A stretch of DNA of 48,026 nucleotides from Alphaproteobacteria bacterium. Its GTDB lineage: Bacteria; Pseudomonadota; Alphaproteobacteria; Puniceispirillales; Puniceispirillaceae. The notes under the pieces were generated by a model, which was given only the letters and a program-made list of their open reading frames with translations, ran no database searches and was not told where the DNA came from. Where the stretch lies: the NCBI GenBank assembly GCA_016780765.1, contig JADHLH010000010.1, positions 1 through 48,026 on the forward strand. Reading direction: 5' to 3'. Position 1 is the stretch's first letter. The number at the start of each line of letters is the position of its first letter. Shown here one piece after another: positions 34,261-43,396 of the stretch. Made by a program: the position numbers and the translations under genes.

Positions 34261-34326
34261 ATGCCGCATCTCTATATTTTTCTTGGACTTCTGTTCATCG
34301 GCCTGCTGGCAAGTTGCTTTATGTAA
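34261..34326 (+). CDS. Possible 21-aa lipoprotein-like peptide
   Basis: A short frame, MPHLYIFLGLLFIGLLASCF plus a final Met, lies between pgeF and prs. It is a hydrophobic helix ending in the lipobox Leu-Ala-Ser-Cys, with only two residues after the Cys. A GGGAAGGG stretch lies about 12 nt before the ATG. It could be a tiny lipoprotein or membrane peptide, a leader peptide for prs, or chance. No family is known to me. Confidence 0.35.
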   Translation: MPHLYIFLGLLFIGLLASCFM

Positions 34327-34448
34327 TGGGCAGGAATTTAACAATTTTGTCACAAAGACGAAGCAAGTGCCTTGCCCGAGATGGGGCGGGTTGCTATCAC
34401 ATCAACAGGCATTCCCAGACGGTAGCACCGGCGGTCACTGAGTTGTAA

Positions 34449-35378
34449 ATGAAAATCCTGTCATGCAACAGTAATCGACCGCTGGCCGAAGCTATCGCGG
34501 CCTATCTTGATGTCCCCCTGACAAAGGCTGACGTCCGCCGCTTTGCCGATATGGAAGTCTTCGTTGAAATTGGCGAGAACGTGCGCGGCGAGGATGTATT
34601 CGTGGTCCAGTCCACCTGCTTTCCGGCCAATGACAATGTTATGGAACTTCTGGTGGCGCTGGATGCGCTGCGCCGTGGTTCGGCCCGCCGGGTCACGGCT
34701 GTCCTGCCCTATTACGGCTATGCACGCCAAGACCGCAAATCAGGCCCCCGCACACCGATCTCGGCAAAGCTGCTGGCCAACCTCATCACCTCGGCCGGTG
34801 CCGACAGGGTGCTGACGATTGATCTGCATGCGGGCCAGATACAGGGCTTTTTCGACATTCCGACCGATAACCTGTTCGCCGCACCTGTCTTCATTGACGA
34901 TATCAAGACGCGGTACACAAACGGCAATCTGATGATCGTCTCGCCAGATGTTGGGGGTGTGGTGCGCGCGCGCTCGCTGGCCAGCCGTCTTGATGCCGAT
35001 CTTGCCATCATCGACAAGCGGCGACCAAAGGCTGGTGTGTCGGAAGTCATGAACATCATCGGTGATGTGGACGGTCGACACTGCATCATGGTTGATGACA
35101 TTGTTGATTCGGGCGGCACGCTGTGTAACGCGGCGGCGGCACTGATGGATAGCGGCGCGATCAGCGTGGATGCCTATGTCACGCATGGCGTGCTGTCTGG
35201 CGGGGCTGTCAGCCGCGTCGCTGCATCGCCGCTGAATTCGCTGGTGACAACGGATTCGATCCCGGCAACCGAGGCGGTACGCGTGGCCCGCAACATCCGC
35301 CAATTGTCGATTGCACCACTGCTTGGCGAGGCAATCCGCCGGATCAATGAAGAACGCTCGGTCTCGACGCTGTTCTAG
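34449..35378 (+). CDS. prs: Ribose-phosphate pyrophosphokinase
   Basis: Prs makes PRPP from ribose-5-phosphate and ATP for purine, pyrimidine, histidine and tryptophan synthesis. The 309-aa protein has the N-terminal [19 protein letters not shown], the flexible loop [34 protein letters not shown], and the PRPP-binding motif [18 protein letters not shown]. The ATG at 34449 fits the family start ([17 protein letters not shown]). rplY, pth and ychF follow, a widely conserved order. Normal length. Confidence 0.98.
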   Translation: MKILSCNSNRPLAEAIAAYLDVPLTKADVRRFADMEVFVEIGENVRGEDVFVVQSTCFPANDNVMELLVALDALRRGSARRVTAVLPYYGYARQDRKSGPRTPISAKLLANLITSAGADRVLTIDLHAGQIQGFFDIPTDNLFAAPVFIDDIKTRYTNGNLMIVSPDVGGVVRARSLASRLDADLAIIDKRRPKAGVSEVMNIIGDVDGRHCIMVDDIVDSGGTLCNAAAALMDSGAISVDAYVTHGVLSGGAVSRVAASPLNSLVTTDSIPATEAVRVARNIRQLSIAPLLGEAIRRINEERSVSTLF

Positions 35379-35381
35379 GCG

Positions 35382-35403
35382 GCGCACGACCCAGCGCACG
35401 ACC
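35382..35403. repeat. 10-bp tandem repeat after prs
   Basis: GCGCACGACC occurs at 35382-35391 and 35394-35403 (12-bp period), immediately after the prs stop. Another instance of the short duplications seen in several spacers of the window. Confidence 0.7.
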
Positions 35404-35473
35404 GGCAATTGGGCCTGGTAACGGGAGCCGGTAATGGGGCCCATAATTGAGCCCTTTAACTTCCCCTTTTTCC

Positions 35474-35502
35474 TTGAGTTTTCGCCGGTATAGGCCTATA
35501 TC
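35474..35502 (+). promoter_or_regulatory. Probable promoter for rplY-pth-ychF
   Basis: TTGAGT (35474-35479), 17 bp, then TATATC (35497-35502). Transcription would begin near 35509, leaving a leader of about 50 nt before the strong ribosome site of rplY. Confidence 0.45.
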
Positions 35503-35558
35503 TCGGCCTGCCATGCACCCCTGGAGGCATGGCACATTGTATTTCAAGGAGAATGACA

Positions 35559-36197
35559 ATGTCTGACATGACAACCATCAGCGCTTCCGAGCGCGAACGG
35601 GTCGGTAAGGGGTCCGCCCGTGCGGCACGCCGCGCAGGCCTCGTCCCTGCCGTAATCTACGGCAACAAACAAGATCCGGTGGGCATCACCATGCATGCCC
35701 GCGAAATTACCAAGATCGTTCACCAGCCCGGCATTTTCGGCCGTCTGCTGGAAATTGACGTCGCTGGCAACAAATCCACTGTGCTGACGCGTGACATCCA
35801 GTTCCATCCGGTAAGTGATGTCGTGATGCATCTGGATTTTCTGCGCGTTTCGGGCAGCGCCTCTGTCGCTGTTGCCGTACCAGTTGAATTCATCAATGAA
35901 GACAAGTGTCCTGGCATCAAAATTGGCGGCGTGTTGAACGTTGTCCGCTATGAGGTGGAACTGAACTGCCCGGCGACGGCCATTCCGGAAAAGATCACCA
36001 TCGATCTGGAAGGTGTGAAGATTGGCGATTCAATCCATATCAGCGCGATTGAACTTCCGGATGGCGTGACTCCGACCATCACTGACCGTGACTTCACCGT
36101 GGCTACGCTGGCATCACCTGGTGGCGGCGTGAAGAACGAGAATGAAGACGAAGCAGCAGAGGGCGAAGAGTCCGCTGCAGAAGACGGCGGGGAGTAA
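35559..36197 (+). CDS. rplY: 50S ribosomal protein L25/Ctc
   Basis: L25 of the long Ctc/TL5 type binds 5S rRNA in the large ribosomal subunit. The 212-aa protein has the N-terminal L25 domain (KGSARAARRAGLVPAVIYGN, HPVSDVVMHLDFLRV) and the C-terminal TL5 beta domain (VVRYEVELNCPATAIPEKIT). It ends in an acidic Glu-rich tail (NEDEAAEGEESAAEDGGE). AAGGAG at 35546-35551 sits 7 nt before the ATG at 35559, which decides the start over two upstream in-frame ATGs. pth follows. Confidence 0.96.
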   Translation: MSDMTTISASERERVGKGSARAARRAGLVPAVIYGNKQDPVGITMHAREITKIVHQPGIFGRLLEIDVAGNKSTVLTRDIQFHPVSDVVMHLDFLRVSGSASVAVAVPVEFINEDKCPGIKIGGVLNVVRYEVELNCPATAIPEKITIDLEGVKIGDSIHISAIELPDGVTPTITDRDFTVATLASPGGGVKNENEDEAAEGEESAAEDGGE

Positions 36198-36257
36198 ACG
36201 GCACGGCGTGGCCGGGGCATGCCCCCGGCCGCTGACCGATGCCGGCTCGCAACCGTC

Positions 36258-36896
36258 ATGCTGATGTTCGCAGGACTTGGCAATCCAGGCGCTGAATATG
36301 CTGGCAACCGGCACAATGCCGGTTTTCTCGCACTTGATGAAATTGCTGAACGGCATGGCTTTTCGCCGTGGAAGGCCAAATCAGGCGCGGCCGTCGCCGA
36401 AGGGCGGCTTGGCGGTGAAAAACTGCTTCTTGTCAAACCGCAATCCTTTATGAACAAGTCAGGTGGACCAGTCGGCGAGGTCGCCCGCTTTTTCAAGATT
36501 TCTCCTGAGCAGGTCTTTGTCTTCTATGACGAGATTGACCTTGTTGCCGGCAAGGTGCGGGTCAAGCGTGGTGGCGGGCATGGCGGGCATAACGGCATTC
36601 GTGATATTGACCGTCATCTTGGCAGCGATTACTGGCGGGTGCGCATTGGTGTAGGGCGTCCAGACCAGGTTATTCCGGGATCACGTATCGACATCCGCAA
36701 ATGGGTGCTGATGGATTTTACAACCGAAGAGCGCAACGGATGGGTGCCTGCCGTTTTAAGGGCCATGTCTGACGAGGCCGACCGGTTGGTCGCAAATGAC
36801 GATGGTGGTTTCATGAGTCGTGTGGCCTATCTGGCACCGACACCAAAACCGCCAGCAAAGGATGATCCGGCAACGCCGGACGGAAAGGACGGCTGA
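36258..36896 (+). CDS. pth: Peptidyl-tRNA hydrolase
   Basis: Pth frees tRNA from peptidyl-tRNAs that drop off the ribosome. The 212-aa protein has the catalytic histidine in YAGNRHNAGFLALD, the conserved LLVKPQSFMNKSGGPVGE, the Asp in VFYDEIDLVAGKVRVKRGGG, and GHNGIRDIDRHLGSDYWRVR followed by IGVGRP. The start MLMFAGLGNPG at 36258 fits the family; an upstream frame adds 13 residues. The C-terminal 25 residues are a Pro/Lys/Asp-rich tail. The stop overlaps the ychF ATG by one base. Confidence 0.97.
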   Translation: MLMFAGLGNPGAEYAGNRHNAGFLALDEIAERHGFSPWKAKSGAAVAEGRLGGEKLLLVKPQSFMNKSGGPVGEVARFFKISPEQVFVFYDEIDLVAGKVRVKRGGGHGGHNGIRDIDRHLGSDYWRVRIGVGRPDQVIPGSRIDIRKWVLMDFTTEERNGWVPAVLRAMSDEADRLVANDDGGFMSRVAYLAPTPKPPAKDDPATPDGKDG

Positions 36897-37996
36897 TGGG
36901 GTTCAATTGCGGAATTGTCGGTCTTCCGAATGTGGGCAAATCGACCCTGTTCAACGCGCTGACGGAAACGGCTGCGGCCGAGGCGGCGAATTATCCCTTC
37001 TGCACAATCGAACCAAACACCGGGCGTGTGGCTGTACCCGACCCGCGTCTGGATGCGCTGGCCAGCCTTGCCGGATCGGCAACGGTTATCCCTACACAGC
37101 TTGAATTTGTCGATATTGCAGGACTGGTTCGCGGTGCCTCAAAAGGCGAAGGGCTTGGCAACCAGTTCCTTGCCAATATCCGCGAGACAGACGCGATCGC
37201 GCATGTGTTGCGCTGCTTTGATGATAGCGAGATCACCCATGTCGACGGGTCGGTGGACCCGCTGCGTGATGCTGGCACCGTGGAAACCGAGCTGATGCTG
37301 GCCGATATCGAATCGCTGGAACGCCGCATGGCAGCGTTGGTCAAGAAAACGCGGGGCGGCGATGCCGAGGCCAAGCGCGATCTGGCGCTGATGGAAAAGT
37401 TGTTCGCCGGACTGTCCGAGGGTGTGCCAGCCCGCCGGGCCGAAGGGTTGAGCGCGGATGAAACGCGCCGCCTGCCGCAGCTGCAACTGCTGTCGGCCAA
37501 GCCTGTTCTTTATGTCTGCAATGTTGCCGAGGGCGATGCTGCAGACGGCAATGATCATACGGCAGCTGTCGCGGCATACGCCGAACAGGAAGGCGCTGCA
37601 CATGTTGTTGTGTCGGCCGCCATTGAGGCTGAAATCACCCAGCTGGATTCGGAAGACAAGGCCGAATTTCTGTCTGAACTTGGTCTGCAGGAGGCCGGGC
37701 TTGCCCGTCTGATCAGAGCTGGATACGGGCTTCTGGATCTGCTGACATTCTTCACTGCCGGCCCCAAGGAAGCTCGCGCCTGGACTGTCGCTGCAGGATC
37801 AAGCGCACCTGAGGCTGCCGGCGTCATCCATACCGACTTTCAGCGCGGATTCATTCGTGCCGAGACCATTTCCTATGACGACTATATCGCCTGCGAGGGT
37901 GAGAGCGGTGCCCGTGATGCAGGAAAATTGCGTATTGAGGGTGCAGACTATAAGGTCATAGATGGAGATGTTTTTCATTTCCGCTTTAATGTCTGA
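36896..37996 (+). CDS. ychF: Redox-regulated ATPase/GTPase YchF
   Basis: YchF is an Obg-family P-loop protein that prefers ATP and associates with ribosomes; it modulates translation and oxidative-stress responses. The 366-aa protein has the P-loop GLPNVGKST (about 9-17), FCTIEPNTGRVAVPDPRLD, the G3 region LEFVDIAGLVRGASKGEGLG, and the C-terminal TGS domain (LLTFFTAGPKEARAWTVAAG, then DFQRGFIRAETISYDDY). It closes the prs-rplY-pth-ychF run. Full length. Confidence 0.98.
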   Translation: MGFNCGIVGLPNVGKSTLFNALTETAAAEAANYPFCTIEPNTGRVAVPDPRLDALASLAGSATVIPTQLEFVDIAGLVRGASKGEGLGNQFLANIRETDAIAHVLRCFDDSEITHVDGSVDPLRDAGTVETELMLADIESLERRMAALVKKTRGGDAEAKRDLALMEKLFAGLSEGVPARRAEGLSADETRRLPQLQLLSAKPVLYVCNVAEGDAADGNDHTAAVAAYAEQEGAAHVVVSAAIEAEITQLDSEDKAEFLSELGLQEAGLARLIRAGYGLLDLLTFFTAGPKEARAWTVAAGSSAPEAAGVIHTDFQRGFIRAETISYDDYIACEGESGARDAGKLRIEGADYKVIDGDVFHFRFNV

Positions 37997-38114
37997 GATG
38001 GTTCATCGTCGCAACCGGCGAATGCCTGTGAACCAGAATATGATGCAAAATTGATGACTGGGCTGGCCTGGCCGATATCTGTGATTGTGCAATTGTGATG
38101 CGTGAGTGTGCACC

Positions 38115-38792
38115 ATGTCCGAAATGATTCAACTGACTGCCGAGGATGGCGTCCAACTGTCTGCTTTTGTTGCTGGCAATCCTGAAACGGCGAGGGGTGG
38201 CGTTGTCGTGCTGCAGGAAATTTTCGGGCTGAACGCGCATATCCGTGACCTGCCGGGACGGTTTGCCGCCGCCGGATATTATGCTGTTGCCCCGGCCATG
38301 TTTGACCGCGCCGAGGCCGGCGTCGAACTGGATTACAATGCCGATGGCAAGGATCGGGGGATCGCGCTGAAGAACGCTGTTGATGCTGACGCCATTATTG
38401 ATGTGTCGGCTGCAATCAAGCTGGCCGCAAAGGCAGGACCGGTGAGCGTCGTCGGATTTTGCTGGGGCGGATCGCTTGCATGGCGCGCTGCGACGTACCT
38501 CAGTGGTCTGGCGGGCGCTGTATCCTATTACGGGGGAGAGCTGCCATCCAAGGCCGGCCTTGCCGCACATTGCCCGGTGCTGGCGCATTTTGGCGAACGC
38601 GACATGGGCATCCCGATGGATGGGGTGACCGCCTTTATCAGGGCGCAGGCCGATGCCGACCCGTCGGTTGTAACCCACATCTATGATGCCGATCACGGTT
38701 TCAATTGCGATGCGCGAAGCCAGTATGACAAGAACGCGGCCGCGCTTGCCTGGGACCGCACCCTTTCCTTTCTTGACGCTGTCAGCCATTGA
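38115..38792 (+). CDS. Dienelactone hydrolase family protein
   Basis: A 225-aa alpha/beta-hydrolase of the dienelactone hydrolase (carboxymethylenebutenolidase) family, which opens lactone rings in aromatic degradation or hydrolyses related esters. The cysteine nucleophile is in VVGFCWGGSLAW (Cys about 116), the family Glu in VVLQEIFGLNAHIRD, and the Asp and His in HFGERDMGIP and YDADHGFNCD. No other aromatic-degradation genes are nearby, so the natural substrate is unclear. I chose the ATG at 38115 over a GTG three codons earlier. Confidence 0.93.
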   Translation: MSEMIQLTAEDGVQLSAFVAGNPETARGGVVVLQEIFGLNAHIRDLPGRFAAAGYYAVAPAMFDRAEAGVELDYNADGKDRGIALKNAVDADAIIDVSAAIKLAAKAGPVSVVGFCWGGSLAWRAATYLSGLAGAVSYYGGELPSKAGLAAHCPVLAHFGERDMGIPMDGVTAFIRAQADADPSVVTHIYDADHGFNCDARSQYDKNAAALAWDRTLSFLDAVSH

Positions 38793-38842
38793 TCGCCAAA
38801 ACGTGATCTGACAAAGCGCCTGTCTGTTGGCAGACTGGTCGT

Positions 38843-39367
38843 ATGTCTATGCGTCCGTTTACCCGCTTTCTCAACCGAAAAACGCCATCTGCATTATGGA
38901 ACAAGATGCCGCTTCGCGTGCGCTGGATTGCATGCTGGCCAGTCTTGTTGTGCATTTATCTGGCAGGGTTCCAAATCAGCCACATCATGGCGAACATGCT
39001 GCTGCAGACAGTCATGCGGTTGCATTGGTCCTATGCGCTGACAATATCGCCCATCCTTGCCGATATTCTGCATATGCTGATTGTGCTGCCAGCGATCCGG
39101 TTGCTTGTGCCTGCACGCCAGCACTTTGTCGTTTTCGGTTTTGCCCTCATTGTCGGGATTGCAACCCTGTCGGCAGTATCCACCCTGCTGACCAGCGATT
39201 ATCTGACGGCACAACCGGTCTGGCCTTCAGCTTACCAACTTGAAGACTGGTATTGGCGACCATTCAGGGATGTCATCAACTGTATTGTCGTCCTTGCCAT
39301 TGTGATCTGGTACGGGATGCGCCTGCACCGTCATCAACTGCACCGTCATCAACCACATCCGCACTGA
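38843..39367 (+). CDS. Hypothetical small membrane protein with His-rich tail
   Basis: A 174-aa protein of unknown function with about four hydrophobic segments: WIACWPVLLCIYLAGFQISH, ILADILHMLIVLPAIRLLV, HFVVFGFALIVGIATLSAVS and VINCIVVLAIVIWYGMRL. The C-terminus is His-rich (HRHQLHRHQPHPH) and is made by an exact 15-bp tandem duplication (39323-39352). The tail could bind metal or be a neutral extension. It lies 50 bp after the dienelactone hydrolase gene and 53 bp before the DMT gene. I know no family. Confidence 0.65.
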   Translation: MSMRPFTRFLNRKTPSALWNKMPLRVRWIACWPVLLCIYLAGFQISHIMANMLLQTVMRLHWSYALTISPILADILHMLIVLPAIRLLVPARQHFVVFGFALIVGIATLSAVSTLLTSDYLTAQPVWPSAYQLEDWYWRPFRDVINCIVVLAIVIWYGMRLHRHQLHRHQPHPH

Positions 39368-39420
39368 CGCCGAAATCCCGACCTATACCCAGAAATCATT
39401 AATGATCATATGTTTGGGTC

Positions 39421-40374
39421 ATGTCACCGCCCGCACATCAAGATGCGCATCACCTGAAAGCCCAACACCACATGGGCATTGCCTTCATGGCGGTGGCGGC
39501 CATCACCTTTCCCATCAAGGACAGCTTTCTGAAGGCGCAGGACGATGCGGTTCCGGCATTGCTGGCCATCGCCATCTATTTCGCCATGCAGATCATCTTC
39601 GGATTTGCCGGCCTGACAGCAACCCGTCATCCAGCCCGGCGCAACCCCTTTGCCGGCATGACGCGCCTGCATTTTATGCGATCGCTGACTCTGACCTGCG
39701 CTCTTGGCACCTTCTTTTTCAGCCTGCGTTATGTGCCGCTGGCAAACGCTGTGACGCTGTACACATTGCAAGGGCTGTTCTGCATCGGGTTTGGCAGGTT
39801 GTTGCTGGCAGAACGCGTTCTGCCTCGGCATATCGTCCTTGTGGCTATTGCTTCCATCGGGGTGATGATGGTGGTACGACCTGAGGCATCTGGCGGCAGC
39901 CTCGCCCTCAGCCTGTTACCACTGCTGTCAGGTGCATTTGGCGGGCTTTACATCATTTTGACCCGCAAGCTTGGCGACCATCAACCGGCCTTTCAGCTTG
40001 TCTGTCAGGATGGCGCTGTTTCCAGCATCACTGTGCTGCTGGTCTTCATGTCATCATTGCTGGTCACAGACAGCTATTTCGGCACCGGTTCAGTCCCGCC
40101 GATGCCTACCGATATGCTGACCATCTTTGGCCCACCTGCCATTGCTGCGGCAATCGGGATGATTTCCTCGCTGGCGATGATCAGGGCCGCACAACTGGCA
40201 CCCGCCGTCAAGCTGGCACCGGCCAGCTATCTGGAAATCGCCAGCGGTGCAGTTATTGGCATCTGGATTTTTGGCGAATATCTGGACGCCATGACAATAT
40301 TCGGCATCGCGATTATCGTCGCTGTCTGCCTGACCAATTCAGTGATGAATGAACTTGCCAAAACCAGAGGCTGA
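39421..40374 (+). CDS. DMT superfamily (EamA) transporter
   Basis: A 317-aa inner-membrane protein with ten predicted helices in two EamA halves, a drug/metabolite transporter. Typical features are the opening MGIAFMAVAAITFPIKDSFL, MRSLTLTCALGTFFFSLRYV followed by PLANAVTLY in the first half, and AAQLAPAVKLAPASYLEIAS followed by GAVIGIWIFGEYLD in the second. The substrate is unknown; relatives export amino acids or related metabolites. It converges on the cytochrome bc1 operon. Confidence 0.9.
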   Translation: MSPPAHQDAHHLKAQHHMGIAFMAVAAITFPIKDSFLKAQDDAVPALLAIAIYFAMQIIFGFAGLTATRHPARRNPFAGMTRLHFMRSLTLTCALGTFFFSLRYVPLANAVTLYTLQGLFCIGFGRLLLAERVLPRHIVLVAIASIGVMMVVRPEASGGSLALSLLPLLSGAFGGLYIILTRKLGDHQPAFQLVCQDGAVSSITVLLVFMSSLLVTDSYFGTGSVPPMPTDMLTIFGPPAIAAAIGMISSLAMIRAAQLAPAVKLAPASYLEIASGAVIGIWIFGEYLDAMTIFGIAIIVAVCLTNSVMNELAKTRG

Positions 40375-40421
40375 AAGCGGCATCTGCACACCATCTGCCG
40401 CACCAATCCGGTCTGCCACAT

Positions 40422-40450
40422 AAAAAAACCCCCGGCCATGACCAGGGGTT
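40422..40450 (-). terminator. Rho-independent terminator of the bc1 operon
   Basis: On the minus strand, AACCCC (40450-40445) and GGGGGTT (40433-40427) form the stem, followed by a run of seven T (40428-40422). It lies 76 bp after the petC stop. The plus strand has no T-run after the stem, so it does not serve the DMT gene. Confidence 0.8.
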
Positions 40451-40525
40451 CTGAATTTGATTATTGGACGCCGCTAACAAGGTTCATCCGACACCCGTCA
40501 TTTGGGCGTGCTGTCCCAATGGCGT

Positions 40526-41299
40526 TTAATGCAAGTCCGCCCAGACACGCCGCTTGGCGAAATAGGACATGATCACAAAGATCGACAGGAAGAACACCGC
40601 TGCCACGCCGATCCGCTTGCGGACTTCCATCTTTGGTTCGGCAGCCCACATCAGAAAGTTGGTCACATCCGATGCGATGCCTGCCGTTGTTGTCGGCGCA
40701 CCATCACTATATTCCACATCATCACCATAGATCGGTTGCGGCATGGCGATCAGATGACCCGGATAGGCATTGTTGTAATACATGCCGTCCGGAACCTCGG
40801 TCGTCTCCGGCGCATCTTCATAGCCAATCATCAGGCTGTAGAGATAGTCCGGCCCGTTCGCACGCGCCTTGGCAATCAGCGACAAATCAGGGGGCAGCGC
40901 GCCATTATTGTTGGCACGTGCCTCATTATCATTGCGATACGGGTTGGGGATCTGGTCAGCCGGACGTGCCGGACGCATAAACATCTCGCCATCATCATCC
41001 GGACCGTCCATCACCTCATACTCGGCCGCAATGGCCTTGATCTCGGCCGCGTTATAGCCAAGGTCACCAAGGTTTCTAAACGCAAGATAATCAATACCAT
41101 GACAGCCAGCACAGACTTCGCGATACACTTGAAATCCACGCTGAAGAGCGGCCTTGTCAAAAAATCCAAAAGGGCCTGAAAAACTCCATTTACCCTTTTC
41201 GAGATTAACATCGGCCCCGCCAGCGGCAATCAATTGTGACGGCGCACATAACATCCCTATAACCAAGCTGACTAAGCAAAGTTTTGATCTTATAAACAT
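40526..41299 (-). CDS. petC: Cytochrome c1 of the bc1 complex
   Basis: Cytochrome c1 accepts electrons from the Rieske protein and passes them to a soluble cytochrome c. The 257-aa protein has a signal peptide (residues 1-25), the heme c motif CAGCH in YREVCAGCHGIDYLAF, the axial-methionine region HLIAMPQPIYGDD, and one C-terminal membrane anchor (IGVAAVFFLSIFVIMSYFA). Its first 75 or so codons use AT-rich choices (AGA, ATA, TTA), whereas the rest is GC-rich like the genome, a visible break near 41.08 kb. It is the last gene of petA-petB-petC. Confidence 0.97.
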   Translation of the reverse strand: MFIRSKLCLVSLVIGMLCAPSQLIAAGGADVNLEKGKWSFSGPFGFFDKAALQRGFQVYREVCAGCHGIDYLAFRNLGDLGYNAAEIKAIAAEYEVMDGPDDDGEMFMRPARPADQIPNPYRNDNEARANNNGALPPDLSLIAKARANGPDYLYSLMIGYEDAPETTEVPDGMYYNNAYPGHLIAMPQPIYGDDVEYSDGAPTTTAGIASDVTNFLMWAAEPKMEVRKRIGVAAVFFLSIFVIMSYFAKRRVWADLH

Positions 41300-41307
41300 G
41301 ACTTCTC

Positions 41308-42561
41308 TTACTCCGCGGGTGCCATTTGCCCAACGCCGGTATTGTGTGACCGGGCTGAAAGTACGGGTTCAGAAATAGACTTAGGTAATGGCTTAGTTGT
41401 TTCGAAAACACTCAACAACGGCAAGATAATAAGAAAGTGCATGAAGTACCAAGCTGTGGTCACCCTAGAGAGGACGACATATATCCCCTCGGCTGGTTTA
41501 GCACCAAGATATCCTAGAGCAATACAGTCCACGAAAAGTAACCAGAAAAAAATGCGAAAAACTGGTCGAAAACGTGCTGATCGTATTGGTGACCGATCAA
41601 GCCATGGTAGAATAAACAGGACAAGGATAGCGCTAAACATTAGCAGCACGCCGCCTAACTTATCGGGAACAGCACGCAAGATGGCGTAAAATGGAAGGAA
41701 ATACCACTCAGGTACGATGTGGGCTGGTGTCTGCATTGGATTGGCAGGGATATAGTTGTCCGGATGTCCCATCGCGTTAGGGAAGAAGAAAACCGCACCT
41801 GCCAACAGAAGCAGGAAGACCGCTACACCAAACATATCCTTGATTGTGTAATAGGGATGGAACGAGATTGTGTCCTGCGGCCCTTTCGCATCGATTCCAA
41901 TCGGGTTGTTTGACCCGAAGCGGTGCAAGGCAACGATGTGCAGCACAACCACACCAGCAATCAGGAAAGGCATCAGATAATGCAGCGAGAAGAATCGGTT
42001 GAGTGTCGGGTTGTCGACTGAGAACCCACCCCACAGGAATGTCACGATACTTTCACCAACAAATGGAATTGCCGAGAATAAGTTTGTGATTACTGTGGCA
42101 CCCCAGAAGCTCATCTGTCCCCACGGCAGCACATAACCCATGAAGGCTGTAGCCATCATCAGCAGGAAAATGACGACGCCTAAAATCCAAAGGAGTTCCC
42201 GCGGGGCCTTGTACGACCCGTAGTAAAGACCTCGGAAGATATGGATGTAAACAACAATGAAAAAGAAACTAGCCGCGTTCATGTGGATGTAGCGGATCAG
42301 CCATCCGTGATTAACATCGCGCATGATCCGTTCCACCGACTCGAAGGCGTGGTCGACATGTGCGGTATAATTCATTGCCAGAACAATGCCGGTGACGATC
42401 ATGATAACCAGTGATAACCCTGCCAAGCTGCCAAAATTCCACATGTAATTCAGGTTTTTTGGCGTTGGGTAATCATTTGCTGTGTGATCAAGCATTGAAA
42501 AAACAGGGAGGCGGTGATCTATCCACCTCACAACCGGGTTTGAAAATTTTTCAGCAGACAT
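41308..42561 (-). CDS. petB: Cytochrome b of the bc1 complex
   Basis: Cytochrome b holds the two b hemes and the quinone sites of complex III. The 417-aa membrane protein has eight hydrophobic helices, heme-ligand regions [20 protein letters not shown] and [16 protein letters not shown], and the quinol-oxidation motif PEWY in [18 protein letters not shown]. It is the long form including the C-terminal helices. I prefer the ATG at 42561 (MSAEKFSNP) over a TTG six codons up; GGAGG lies 11 nt before that ATG. The codon use is clearly AT-richer than in hemF and the 3' part of petC. Confidence 0.97.
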   Translation of the reverse strand: MSAEKFSNPVVRWIDHRLPVFSMLDHTANDYPTPKNLNYMWNFGSLAGLSLVIMIVTGIVLAMNYTAHVDHAFESVERIMRDVNHGWLIRYIHMNAASFFFIVVYIHIFRGLYYGSYKAPRELLWILGVVIFLLMMATAFMGYVLPWGQMSFWGATVITNLFSAIPFVGESIVTFLWGGFSVDNPTLNRFFSLHYLMPFLIAGVVVLHIVALHRFGSNNPIGIDAKGPQDTISFHPYYTIKDMFGVAVFLLLLAGAVFFFPNAMGHPDNYIPANPMQTPAHIVPEWYFLPFYAILRAVPDKLGGVLLMFSAILVLFILPWLDRSPIRSARFRPVFRIFFWLLFVDCIALGYLGAKPAEGIYVVLSRVTTAWYFMHFLIILPLLSVFETTKPLPKSISEPVLSARSHNTGVGQMAPAE

Positions 42562-42592
42562 CAGGCCAAAAGCCTCCAAAAGAACTAGACGG

Positions 42593-43153
42593 TTAACCGA
42601 TACGGATTATTGTGTCAGACAGAAACGTGTAGGGTGGAACTTCCAGATTGGTTGGGGCTGGCCCCTTACGTATACGACCCGATGTGTCATAGTGTGACCC
42701 ATGACAAGGACAAAACCAGCCTTCGTAATCACCCTTTACTTCGCTGGTTTTCTGTCCCAATGGAACGCAGCCGAGATGTGTACATACCCCTAACACCACA
42801 AGCATTTCAGGGCGCTGTACTCTAGCTTCGTCCTCTTCTGGATCCCTCAAATTTGAACCATCCACGGCATTTGCGCGAGCAATTTCATCGCTGGTGCGAT
42901 GCCTAATAAAAACAGGTTTACCTCGCCAAGTTATGGTAATCGCCTGTCCTTCGGCAATCTTAGACACATCCACTTCAGTGCTGGCGAGTGCAAGCGTATC
43001 TGCTGCAGGGTTCATCTGGTTGATAAGAGGCCACCCCACAGCAGCAACTCCCAGACCAGCCATGGCGTAGGTTGCAACAACTATGAAATCACGTTTTTTT
43101 GGATCCGCGACATCTTTGTCAGATGATGCAGGAGTCCTTTTTGGACTGGCCAT
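42593..43153 (-). CDS. petA: Rieske iron-sulfur subunit of the bc1 complex
   Basis: The Rieske protein carries the 2Fe-2S cluster that takes electrons from quinol. The 186-aa protein has an N-terminal anchor ([19 protein letters not shown]) and the two cluster-binding boxes [12 protein letters not shown] and [15 protein letters not shown]. The N-terminus before the helix is Lys/Asp-rich ([10 protein letters not shown]), a variant of the usual Tat-like signal. AGAGGG lies just before the ATG. It is the first gene of the operon, 31 bp before petB. Confidence 0.97.
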   Translation of the reverse strand: MASPKRTPASSDKDVADPKKRDFIVVATYAMAGLGVAAVGWPLINQMNPAADTLALASTEVDVSKIAEGQAITITWRGKPVFIRHRTSDEIARANAVDGSNLRDPEEDEARVQRPEMLVVLGVCTHLGCVPLGQKTSEVKGDYEGWFCPCHGSHYDTSGRIRKGPAPTNLEVPPYTFLSDTIIRIG

Positions 43154-43338
43154 TATTCCCTCTTAGTTTTTTGCCCCATAAATTTCAACGGACGACCGGC
43201 TTTCGGCGCGTCGTAAAAATCTCCCCTCAGACATCTACCTTGCGGCAGCAGCTAGACAGATTTCAGCACCATCCGTCTTCGCCATTTTTGATAGCACGAC
43301 ACCCGCGCTATTCCCATAGTATTTTGCCATGAAATTAC

Positions 43339-43367
43339 AAAAAATAAGGGCGCGTAGGGTCGCACCC
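43339..43367 (-). terminator. Rho-independent terminator of hemF
   Basis: On the minus strand GGGTGCG (43367-43361), a 6-nt loop and CGCGCCC (43354-43348) form a 7-bp stem with one G-U pair, followed by TTATTTTTT (43347-43339). It lies 30 bp after the hemF stop and separates hemF from the petABC promoter. Confidence 0.8.
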
Positions 43368-43396
43368 CCAATTCTTCCAAATTCGGTCGAACCCGC

